A stretch of DNA of 5,830 nt from Bacilli bacterium (GCA_900770645.1 CAAGKY010000143.1:1-5830), one strand, 5' to 3'; shown: positions 1-5,783, counted from the first letter of the stretch. Translations and numbers: made by a program. Notes: generated by a model not told the origin, from the letters alone.

Positions 1-384
1 AGCCGCATGACGCATTTGATCTATCTCATCATTTATTTTTGAATCTTTTTCTATATACATATCTTTACTAGGAACATATGCTTCTGGTTGATAATAATCA
101 TAGTAAGATATAAAATATTCCACCCGGTTGTCCGGGAAGAATGATTTTAATTCTGAATATAGTTGTCCTGCTAGAGTTTTATTATGAGCTAAAACTAAAG
201 TAGGTTTGTTTATTTTTTCAATTACGTTCGCAATCGTGAAAGTTTTACCTGTTCCGGTTGCACCTAAAAGGGTTTGTTCTTTACAACCACTACGTAGGTT
301 TTCAACTAAACGATTTATTGCTTCTGGTTGATCACCAGTCGCAACATATTTTGAAACTAATTTAAAGTCTTTTTTTTCTAACAT
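1..384 (-). CDS. uvrB: UvrB, excinuclease ABC subunit B (N-terminal 128 residues, cut by window edge)
   Basis: UvrB is the damage-verifying, helicase-like subunit of the UvrABC nucleotide excision repair complex; UvrA loads it on DNA and it then recruits UvrC. The visible part reads from the start codon into domain 1a. It shows the family N-terminus KLVSKYVATGDQPEAI (residues 9-23), the Walker A motif GATGTGKT (41-48), the AHNKTLAGQL segment (66-75) and the damage-binding beta-hairpin region with YYDYYQPEAYVP (94-105) followed by EKDS and NDEID. All match UvrB at near-consensus level. The reading frame is open to base 1 and the rest of the protein lies outside the window. The start at 384 fits the usual UvrB N-terminus. 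The stop of the upstream gene lies one base before it (TAA-T-ATG) and no Shine-Dalgarno is visible, so translation probably depends on re-initiation after the upstream gene. Its place at the end of a walJ-rlmH series, not only beside uvrA, is notable. Confidence 0.97.
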   Translation of the reverse strand, partial: MLEKKDFKLVSKYVATGDQPEAINRLVENLRSGCKEQTLLGATGTGKTFTIANVIEKINKPTLVLAHNKTLAGQLYSELKSFFPDNRVEYFISYYDYYQPEAYVPSKDMYIEKDSKINDEIDQMRHAA

Positions 385-385
385 A

Positions 386-1213
386 TTATTTTAATAAATA
401 AACAACATTTTTTGGATTTTTTGGGTCATAAATAACATCGATATATTCTTCTTGAGTTTCAGTATAGGCATATGAACTAAGCATAGTTTGAGTTAATTCA
501 CCTAAGTGATTACGATATTCGATTGTCATACGAGATTCTTTAAATCCTTTGGGGTTTTTCTTTCCACCAAGTTTAAAAGTTACAACACGAGCTTTAGTAT
601 GATGACCATAAGCTTTTAAATAATTTTGATTTTCTGTTTTAGGAATTGAGAAAATACTTTCAATAAGATAAGTTAATAAGACAACATAAATCATTAAAAC
701 AATTAAAACATAAGTACCACTAAAGATCTTTCCGAATTCTTCAGACCATTTATTTAAAGTAGTAATTAAGATATAAATACTAAAATATCCAGCTACCCCA
801 ACTAACGCAAGATTTGCAAATATAGCACCTTTTTCAAGTTTAGGTTTTGATCCTTCAATAATGATAGGGAATGTGTGAAGTCTTTTTACATTAGAAACAT
901 CATTGTAAGCAAGCTTCACTTTATCTCCAACTTCATAAGGATTCTTTTTGAATTCTTCTACAGTATATTGGAAAGTTTGTGTAAACGCAATTAGGTTTTT
1001 TGGCCCTGTAAATTCAATTATTACATAAGTGAATTTTTTGTTTTCATCAATTTTTATTACAGTTCCTTCCACTGTTAAATAGTCATTTGTTTTAAATTTG
1101 TTTTTAGATTTAATATCCCTAATTAAAGAAATAATAAAATTAAAAGTATATAAACCTAAGAAAATAAAATTAATTACAATAAAAGTAATTTTAAAAATTG
1201 TATCCATAATCAT
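386..1213 (-). CDS. Membrane protein with two DUF3592-like domains
   Basis: A 275-residue integral membrane protein with no assigned function. It has three hydrophobic helices, at about residues 6-31, 129-153 and 164-189. Two similar beta-rich segments flank the last two helices. The first (about 45-113) contains TVEGTVIKI, then YVIIEFTG, then GDKVKLAYNDVSNVKRL. The second (about 200-273) contains KARVVTF, then MTIEYRNHLGE, then YIDVIYDPKNPKNVVYL. The pattern of a G/A-x-V strand, a strand followed by a turn, and a closing V-x-Y-[ND]-P-x-N-x-x-x-V is typical of DUF3592-type domains, and the two copies look like an internal duplication. The basic stretch after helix 1 (RDIKSKNKFK) suggests that both soluble domains lie in the cytoplasm; this topology is inferred. 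The start at 1213 is chosen because AGAGGT (bases 1227-1222) lies about 9 bases upstream; the in-frame ATG at 1207 is too far away. The gene lies 16 bases after rlmH and 1 base before uvrB. The family assignment is by pattern only. Confidence 0.85.
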   Translation of the reverse strand: MIMDTIFKITFIVINFIFLGLYTFNFIISLIRDIKSKNKFKTNDYLTVEGTVIKIDENKKFTYVIIEFTGPKNLIAFTQTFQYTVEEFKKNPYEVGDKVKLAYNDVSNVKRLHTFPIIIEGSKPKLEKGAIFANLALVGVAGYFSIYILITTLNKWSEEFGKIFSGTYVLIVLMIYVVLLTYLIESIFSIPKTENQNYLKAYGHHTKARVVTFKLGGKKNPKGFKESRMTIEYRNHLGELTQTMLSSYAYTETQEEYIDVIYDPKNPKNVVYLLK

Positions 1214-1229
1214 TATAATGTACCTCTTT

Positions 1230-1688
1230 CTATTTATGATATTCTTGATTGTTAATAATTGTAAAAGCGCGATAAAGTTGTTCTACAAAAATTAAACGCA
1301 TTAATTGGTGGGGAAATGTAAAACGAGAGAATGATAAAGCGTAGTTACTACGTTTTTTTACTTCTTGACTTAATCCATTTGATCCGCCAATTACAAAGGT
1401 GATTTTTGATGTGCCATACGTTTTTTTGCTGTCAATTAAAGTGGCTAGTTCTTTACTATCTAGCATTTTACCTTCAATTTCTAATGTAATAACAAACTCA
1501 TCATCACCGATTTTATTTAAAATATTTTCTCCCTCATTTTTCATATTATCCACTATGGATTTTGTATTTACTTCCTTCACTTCTACAATGGAAAAACTAT
1601 CATATGATGATAATCTTTTAGTGTATTCTAGAATTCCATCTTTTATAAAATTTTCTTTTATTTTACCTACACATACTAGTTTAATCAT
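1230..1688 (-). CDS. rlmH: RlmH, 23S rRNA pseudouridine-1915 N3-methyltransferase
   Basis: RlmH is a small SPOUT-class enzyme that uses S-adenosylmethionine to methylate N3 of pseudouridine 1915 in helix 69 of 23S rRNA, acting on assembled 70S ribosomes as a homodimer. The 152-residue product begins MIKLVCVGKIKE, has EYTKRL near 21-26 and ITLEIEGKMLDS at 67-78. It carries the knot and cofactor-loop motif FVIGGSNG at 98-105, SNYALSFSRFTFPHQLMR at 114-131, and ends EQLYRAFTIINNQEYHK. These are the family hallmarks, including the C-terminal Tyr-His-Lys used in substrate binding. Length is slightly below the usual 155-160, the shortening falling in the central linker (about 40-60). The ATG overlaps the walJ stop by four bases (ATGA), and AAAGGAG (bases 1703-1697) lies 8 bases upstream inside walJ. 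The pairing with walJ is also known from Bacilli, where walJ (yycJ), htrC and rlmH are neighbours; no HtrA-type protease gene lies between them here. Confidence 0.97.
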   Translation of the reverse strand: MIKLVCVGKIKENFIKDGILEYTKRLSSYDSFSIVEVKEVNTKSIVDNMKNEGENILNKIGDDEFVITLEIEGKMLDSKELATLIDSKKTYGTSKITFVIGGSNGLSQEVKKRSNYALSFSRFTFPHQLMRLIFVEQLYRAFTIINNQEYHK

Positions 1689-2467
1689 GCGGACAACTCC
1701 TTTAAAATATTAATTTCCTCATGTTCACTTGCCACTAATAATTTAATGTTTTTGCCAGCTAAAACTTGATAATTAACATCATAGGCAATAGCAGGATCAT
1801 TACACTCTTCACTTAAATGGGATAGAATAATACATTCAGTATTAGGGCTAATAATGTTTGATAAAATAGCTGCAGATTCTTCATTTGATAAGTGTCCTCG
1901 AGGTGATAAAATACGTTGTTTTAATGTCCAAGGACGACTGCTATCTAATAACATATTTACATCATGATTAGACTCTAAGAAGAGAATATGCATCTTTTGA
2001 AGTAATGAAAAATAACGCTTCTCGACAATTCCTGTATCAGTAACAATACCAATATTTTTGTTTTCGGCTTTAATTAAAAAACCTAAAATATTTTTAGAAT
2101 CGTGACTTAATTCGATTGGAATTACCACAATATCGTTAAGCAAATATTTCCGTTCTTTATCTATGAAACAAACTCTTCTAGTATCAATCTTATCACGGAT
2201 AATGGGTGTTAAATAATCAAAACTTATTTGATTAATAAAAAGTTTTGCATTAGTTTTATCCATTACGGGAATAATATACTTAGTATGATCAGTATGTTCA
2301 TGGGAAATAAAGATTGCATCTAGATGACTTAAACTTACATTTTGACGTGCTAAACGCTCTTTAATGGTTCTTAGACTAATACCAACATCAAATAGTACTT
2401 TGCTATTTTCTGTTTCGATATAGATTGCATTACCTTTAGATCCACTAGCTAGTACTATAATCTGCAT
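1685..2467 (-). CDS. walJ: WalJ/YycJ-type MBL-fold metal-dependent nuclease
   Basis: A 260-residue cytoplasmic metallo-beta-lactamase-fold protein of the YycJ/WalJ family, described as DNA exonucleases and genetically linked to the WalRK cell-wall two-component system in Bacilli. It begins MQIIVLASGSKGNAIYIE, typical of the family. The metal site is SHEHTDH at 55-61, giving H56, H58, D60 and H61. Further candidate ligands are H122 in ELSHDS, D144 in VTDTG, and H217 in LSHLSEECND. ESNHD (165-169) and SPRGHLSNEES (188-198) are further family signatures. All expected motifs are intact, so the enzyme is probably active. AGAGGT lies 8 bases before the ATG. It is the first gene of the leftward series and follows a clear promoter. 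No walR, walK, walH or walI is visible upstream; instead a YjcZ-like gene and a divergent transcription unit are found, so the usual wal operon has been broken up or rearranged. Confidence 0.93.
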   Translation of the reverse strand: MQIIVLASGSKGNAIYIETENSKVLFDVGISLRTIKERLARQNVSLSHLDAIFISHEHTDHTKYIIPVMDKTNAKLFINQISFDYLTPIIRDKIDTRRVCFIDKERKYLLNDIVVIPIELSHDSKNILGFLIKAENKNIGIVTDTGIVEKRYFSLLQKMHILFLESNHDVNMLLDSSRPWTLKQRILSPRGHLSNEESAAILSNIISPNTECIILSHLSEECNDPAIAYDVNYQVLAGKNIKLLVASEHEEINILKELSA

Positions 2468-2475
2468 AATTTTTT

Positions 2476-2481
2476 ACCTCT
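2476..2481 (-). promoter_or_regulatory. Ribosome binding site of walJ
   Basis: AGAGGT lies 8 bases upstream of the walJ ATG. It supports the start at 2467. With the proposed promoters, the transcript would begin only a few bases before this site, giving a very short leader of about 13-18 bases. Confidence 0.75.
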
Positions 2482-2487
2482 TTATTG

Positions 2488-2521
2488 ATTATATCATAAA
2501 TTGTATTATTTTACAATTCAA
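2488..2521 (-). promoter_or_regulatory. Sigma-A-type promoter of the walJ-rlmH-DUF3592-uvrB operon
   Basis: Two overlapping promoter readings exist on the minus strand. The first is TTGTAA (2516-2511), a 17-base spacer and a perfect TATAAT (2493-2488). The second is TTGAAT (2521-2516), a 17-base spacer and TATGAT (2498-2493). Either would start transcription about 13-18 bases before the walJ ATG. The position just downstream of the hairpin terminator of the preceding small gene makes this the natural promoter for the whole leftward series. No later promoter was seen in the tight gene junctions. Confidence 0.75.
2499..2518. repeat. Inverted repeat overlapping the walJ promoter
   Basis: AATTGTA, a 6-base spacer, then TACAATT: perfect 7-base arms. 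The repeat covers the -35 element and most of the spacer of the walJ promoter, where a dimeric repressor could bind. The arms are AT-rich, so chance is a real alternative. Confidence 0.4.
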
Positions 2522-2530
2522 ATTAACTAA

Positions 2531-2559
2531 TAATTAAAAAGCAGGTTTTACCCTGCTTT
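2531..2559 (-). terminator. Rho-independent terminator after the YjcZ-like gene
   Basis: Read leftwards, AAAGCAGG, a 6-base loop (GTAAAA) and CCTGCTTT form a perfect 8-bp stem, followed by a T-rich tail (TTTTTAATTA overlapping the stem end). It begins 22 bases after the stop of the 29-codon gene and ends just before the walJ promoter, so it separates the two units. On the plus strand the following bases are not T-rich, so it is probably one-directional. Confidence 0.85.
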
Positions 2560-2581
2560 CAATATAATTTCAATTATCTAA

Positions 2582-2671
2582 TTAGAAGGCCCAACATGCA
2601 CCGATGATAACTAATAAAATGAATAAAACAAGAATAAATGCATACCCGTACTCTTGACGATTTTGATTCAT
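2582..2671 (-). CDS. YjcZ-like tiny single-pass membrane protein (29 aa)
   Basis: A 29-codon gene. The product starts MNQNRQEYGYAF, continues as one hydrophobic helix (about residues 9-29) containing FILVLFILLVIIGACWAF, and stops directly after it. The layout of a short polar Asn/Gln/Tyr/Gly start, a GYAFILVLFILLVIIGA core and no tail is the pattern of the YjcZ family of tiny Bacillota membrane proteins, several of which are sporulation-associated in Bacillus. A perfect AAGGAGGA (bases 2684-2677) lies 5 bases before the ATG, and a terminator follows the stop, so this is a complete one-gene unit. Cys26 and Trp27 near the end are slightly unusual beside the usual small residues. Function is unknown; the peptide presumably sits in a membrane alone or as an oligomer. 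The sporulation role is known only for relatives and should not be assumed here. No convincing promoter was recognised upstream. Confidence 0.85.
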   Translation of the reverse strand: MNQNRQEYGYAFILVLFILLVIIGACWAF

Positions 2672-2687
2672 AATATTCCTCCTTCCT

Positions 2688-2699
2688 GTAATATATTAC
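2688..2699. repeat. 12-base perfect palindrome upstream of the YjcZ-like gene
   Basis: GTAATATATTAC is fully self-complementary and lies just upstream of the mini-gene's ribosome site. It could be an operator or part of a -10 region, but AT-rich palindromes of this size also arise by chance. Confidence 0.3.
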
Positions 2700-2812
2700 G
2701 TTTTTATTTACAAAAAGGTTATTATCTTAGCCCAAAAAAATAAAAAAATAAAAGAATATTTTTTTGCCTTCTGAATTTTATGTGAAATGTTATGAAAAAC
2801 TTGCTATTATAT

Positions 2813-2844
2813 TTGCTTTTTTTGAAAAAATTTGGTATTATAAT
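2813..2844 (+). promoter_or_regulatory. Probable extended -10 promoter of the PrsA-like gene
   Basis: TTGCTT (2813-2818), a 17-base spacer and TATTAT (2836-2841) preceded by TG-G (2833-2835) form an extended -10 promoter; an overlapping perfect TATAAT lies at 2839-2844. Transcription would start near 2848-2851, giving a leader of about 45-48 bases with the ribosome site close to its end. Confidence 0.6.
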
Positions 2845-2880
2845 AGTGTTATATTTTTGACACATATAAAAGAAGTTCAA

Positions 2881-2889
2881 AAAGGAGAT
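2881..2889 (+). promoter_or_regulatory. Ribosome binding site that fixes the start of the PrsA-like gene
   Basis: AAAGGAGAT, with the GGAG core ending 8 bases before the ATG at 2896. It decides the start: the open frame continues 44 codons upstream to a TTG at 2764, but nothing resembling a ribosome site precedes that codon. Starting at 2896 also gives a normal short basic N-terminus followed by a signal anchor. Confidence 0.9.
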
Positions 2890-2895
2890 AGAATC

Positions 2896-5772
2896 ATGAA
2901 TGAAAAAACAATGAATGGTAAAAAAGCATTAAGAACAGCATTACCGGTTGTAATTGCTTTAGTTTTAATCGCTTTAATTACTTTAACAATCAGTCTAGCT
3001 TCAAGACCTGGATTCAATGCGAGCATTGATGATCCTAATGGAGCATATTTAAAACTAGATGGTTATGTGATCACAAATGATAAAGTTTATGTAAATTTAC
3101 GTTACAATTATGGTGTCAGTGAAATGTTAGCGTATGTTGATGAAATTTTATTAAAAGATATCAATGTTGACCGCAATAGTGAAGAATATATCGCAGTTAA
3201 AAATAAATTAATTTATGGTGAAAATCATGAAGATTTAACAGCGACAGAAAAAGCTGAAAAATTAGCAGAACACGAAAATAAATTAAAGGTTGCTGGATAC
3301 AGAACTGAACAAGATGTTCAAGATTACTTTGATTTAGAATATCGTCGTACTGTTTATGCAAAAGAAGCATACAAAAAATATATTGCAGATAAAGGATATT
3401 CTGAAAAAGAATTAGAAGCAGGATACTTAGAAATGAACACTTCTAAATATAATGATTCAGTAAATGCAATTGTTGTAACATTCGATAGCGAAGAAGAAGC
3501 AAAAGCAGTATTAGAATTATATGGTGTTGATACAAATAATTTATCAACTAATAATAATTGGATAAATGCTGAAAAAGAAGCTAAACGTGTTGAATGGGTA
3601 GCAGAAATCGAAGAATTAGAAGATGAATTAGCAGATGCAGCTGAAAGTGAAAAAGCATCTATTCAAGCTAAGATTGATAAATTAGAAAAAGATATTCTTG
3701 ATTTAGGAACAACAAGTATTAATAAGAGTGTTTACTTCTCAGAATTAGAAATTCAACAAATCTTTGTTGATATGTATAACTTTATGAATGCTTTCTATAA
3801 TGGTGGAGACGTATCTAACTACTATGATGAAAATGGTAAATTAAATCCTAAATACAATATCTTAGTAGATGGTGTTCACTATGAAGTTGTAGAAAAAGAA
3901 GTTGAAGAAATTGTTGGTGAAGAAGAAACAAAAGTTACTAAAAAATTCATCGACATCATCGGAAATATTGATGAAGAAAAAATTAATGCTAACTGTAAAT
4001 TAACTTTTACAGAAAAAGATGAATTAGATTCTACATTAAGTAAATACTTATTCTCTTCATTAGATTTTGGAGCAGATACTTATTTCAAAAATACTTATAC
4101 ACAAAAACCAGTTGCTTTAGCAAATGGTGGATACTTCTTAACAGCAATCTTAAATAAATATGAAGGTGCTGAATTAGAATATGATTTCTATGAAGAAGAT
4201 ACTGATAAAGATGATGAATTAGTTAAACCAAGTGAAGAATTAATCGCTGAAATTAATGCATACTTAATTGAAGAAAACTTCAATGATAATATCATTACTC
4301 AAATGTTATTAGAATTACGTGCTGAAAATAACCTTGTTATTTATGATAACTTCTTAGAAGCAATGTATAAAGCTGCATATGATTACTTATATGGAACAAC
4401 TTTAAAAATTGAAGATTATCCTGAATATAAAGTTAATAAGAAAAACAGCAAAACATTAGTGTTTGCTTTAAATCCTGAAAATGGAGAAAAAGTAGAAGTT
4501 ACTGCTCAAAAATTCTTTGAAACATTAAATGCTAGTCATGGTCCACAAGTTGTATTAGGAATGATGGCTAATTACTTTGTAAGTAGTAATCCTGAATTTA
4601 ACAAATTATACAATCCTGTAACTAATGAAATCTATGATGAAGAAGCATTCGAAGAAGCAGTTAAAACAAGTATTAAGAACCTTAAATACTACTTCAATGC
4701 AGGTTACTATGCATCAAACGGATTCACTTCTGAATATGGATGGAATAATTTCTTACATGATTATTTAAGAATGGATGATGAATATGAATTAGTATTAAAT
4801 ACTGATGGATTAGAAGATGCATTCAAAGAATATTATAAGACTACTTATACATATGAACAAATCTTAGAAGAAATGAAGAAAATCTATGATAATGATTTCT
4901 ATTCATTAACAGTTATCAACGTTTTAGTTTATACTGATTATGACCAAAATGGTAAACCTGATGAATATGAATTAAATGAAGAAAAAGAACAAACTGCTTG
5001 GACACAATTACAAGAAGCAAAAGCACAAGAATTATTAGAAGCAATCTATGCTGCTGCTCCTGCAACTGGTGAAGATGGTTTATACAAACAATTAGTTGCT
5101 GTTGTAAATGAATATAGTCAAGCTACATATAATGATCCTACTTGGGGAACATTCAAGAAATTTGGTTTAATCGCAAAAGCTGAAGCATCTGCAGATTACA
5201 CTAATAGTTCAAATTTAGTTCCTGAATTCTTAGAAAAATTATCAGAAGTTTATAAAGAAATTGAACTAGCTGGTAAAGCAGGAACAACATTTGATACTCC
5301 ATTCCAAGTTGAAGGTTCATTCCCTACTGTATATGGTTACCACAAAATTGCTATCTCAGGAACTAAAGACCGTGTATATGCAACTAAAGAACCAGATAAG
5401 ACATTAGGATATGAAGAATTACGTGATTCTCAACTTGCATTATTAACTGAAAATGTATATGAATTATACTTAGAAATGCAAAAAGATACTTTCAAAGATG
5501 AAAAAGAAGATATCTTAAAAGAATTAGGTTTTGATGCTGATTACGAATTATCAGAAGAATTAACTGCAGCTATTAAAGCATACTATGTACCAGCAGTTGA
5601 AGCATTAGAAAATGAAAATGTTATCGATTTAGGATTCACTTTTATTAGAGAAACTGCTGTTAACTCAGGTTTATATGTATTTACTAACCCTGCAGATAAA
5701 GAATACTATTTAGAAATTGAAGCTCTTGTTCGTGCTGATTTAGAAAAAGCAATTGCAGATGCTGAAAAATAA
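2896..5772 (+). CDS. Large membrane-anchored PrsA/SurA-like protein with two degenerate parvulin modules
   Basis: A 958-residue extracytoplasmic protein. A short basic start (KTMNGKKALRT) leads into one hydrophobic helix at about 14-36. No lipobox cysteine follows, so it is probably held by an uncleaved or poorly cleaved signal anchor, unlike lipoprotein PrsA. Residues 50-180 resemble the SurA/PrsA N-terminal chaperone region: KLDGYVITNDKVYVNL, YVDEILLKD, then YSEKELEAGYLEM. Module 1 (about 188-420) opens with NAIVVTFDSEEEAKAV, contains a charged coiled coil (224-268) and closes at QKPVALANGGYFL. A helical linker with LRAENNLVIYDNFLEAMY (474-491) follows. Module 2 (about 668-826) has VINVLVYTD, an EF-hand-like loop (681-692), WGTFKKFGLIAK, LVPEFLEKL and FPTVYGYHKIAI, in parvulin order. 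The usual first histidine is Asn675 and only His816 is kept; module 1 has neither. A role as an extracytoplasmic folding factor or holdase is inferred. The protein is very rich in Glu, Asp and Tyr and has a single Cys (367). It is far longer than ordinary PrsA (about 300 residues). An unknown secreted protein family is the alternative. Confidence 0.8.
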   Translation: MNEKTMNGKKALRTALPVVIALVLIALITLTISLASRPGFNASIDDPNGAYLKLDGYVITNDKVYVNLRYNYGVSEMLAYVDEILLKDINVDRNSEEYIAVKNKLIYGENHEDLTATEKAEKLAEHENKLKVAGYRTEQDVQDYFDLEYRRTVYAKEAYKKYIADKGYSEKELEAGYLEMNTSKYNDSVNAIVVTFDSEEEAKAVLELYGVDTNNLSTNNNWINAEKEAKRVEWVAEIEELEDELADAAESEKASIQAKIDKLEKDILDLGTTSINKSVYFSELEIQQIFVDMYNFMNAFYNGGDVSNYYDENGKLNPKYNILVDGVHYEVVEKEVEEIVGEEETKVTKKFIDIIGNIDEEKINANCKLTFTEKDELDSTLSKYLFSSLDFGADTYFKNTYTQKPVALANGGYFLTAILNKYEGAELEYDFYEEDTDKDDELVKPSEELIAEINAYLIEENFNDNIITQMLLELRAENNLVIYDNFLEAMYKAAYDYLYGTTLKIEDYPEYKVNKKNSKTLVFALNPENGEKVEVTAQKFFETLNASHGPQVVLGMMANYFVSSNPEFNKLYNPVTNEIYDEEAFEEAVKTSIKNLKYYFNAGYYASNGFTSEYGWNNFLHDYLRMDDEYELVLNTDGLEDAFKEYYKTTYTYEQILEEMKKIYDNDFYSLTVINVLVYTDYDQNGKPDEYELNEEKEQTAWTQLQEAKAQELLEAIYAAAPATGEDGLYKQLVAVVNEYSQATYNDPTWGTFKKFGLIAKAEASADYTNSSNLVPEFLEKLSEVYKEIELAGKAGTTFDTPFQVEGSFPTVYGYHKIAISGTKDRVYATKEPDKTLGYEELRDSQLALLTENVYELYLEMQKDTFKDEKEDILKELGFDADYELSEELTAAIKAYYVPAVEALENENVIDLGFTFIRETAVNSGLYVFTNPADKEYYLEIEALVRADLEKAIADAEK

Positions 5773-5773
5773 T

Positions 5774-5778
5774 AGGTG
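5774..5778 (+). promoter_or_regulatory. Ribosome binding site of the next rightward gene
   Basis: AGGTG lies 5 bases before the ATG at 5784 and immediately after the stop of the preceding gene, supporting that start and co-translation from one transcript. Confidence 0.6.
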
Positions 5779-5783
5779 TTGAC

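Larger units (their letters stand above)
2672..2895. other. Divergent intergenic region between the YjcZ-like gene and the PrsA-like gene
   Basis: This 224-base spacer is extremely AT-rich, with long A and T runs between about 2733 and 2766. It holds the ribosome site of the leftward mini-gene, a 12-base palindrome and two promoter-like elements for the rightward gene. The frame of the long rightward gene stays open into it as far as a TTG at 2764, but that stretch has no ribosome site and is not taken as coding. No RNA gene or riboswitch-like fold was recognised. Confidence 0.7.

Noticed and set aside
1098..1295. Plus-strand 65-codon open frame
   Set aside because: It lies opposite the DUF3592 gene and rlmH; its Lys/Ile-rich product reflects AT-rich antisense sequence and it has no family pattern.
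1399..1713. Plus-strand 104-codon open frame
   Set aside because: It is fully antisense to rlmH and the end of walJ, whose motifs are clear on the other strand.
2733..2766. A- and T-runs in the divergent spacer as a possible plus- or minus-strand terminator
   Set aside because: There is no GC-containing stem beside the runs; they fit general AT-richness.
2822..2844. TTGAAA with TATAAT as a promoter pair
   Set aside because: The spacer is only 11 bases, too short for sigma-A; TTGCTT at 2813 with TATTAT at 2836 gives 17.
2857..2862. Perfect TTGACA, a possible -35 element
   Set aside because: A -10 at normal spacing would fall on the ribosome site (AAAAGGAG), and TATAAA at 2865 is only two bases away, so no usable promoter results.
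2764..2895. Forty-four extra in-frame codons upstream of the PrsA-like gene, starting at TTG
   Set aside because: The TTG has no ribosome site, sits in a T run, and the stretch overlaps the predicted promoter. The ATG at 2896 has AAAGGAGAT at correct spacing and gives a normal signal anchor.
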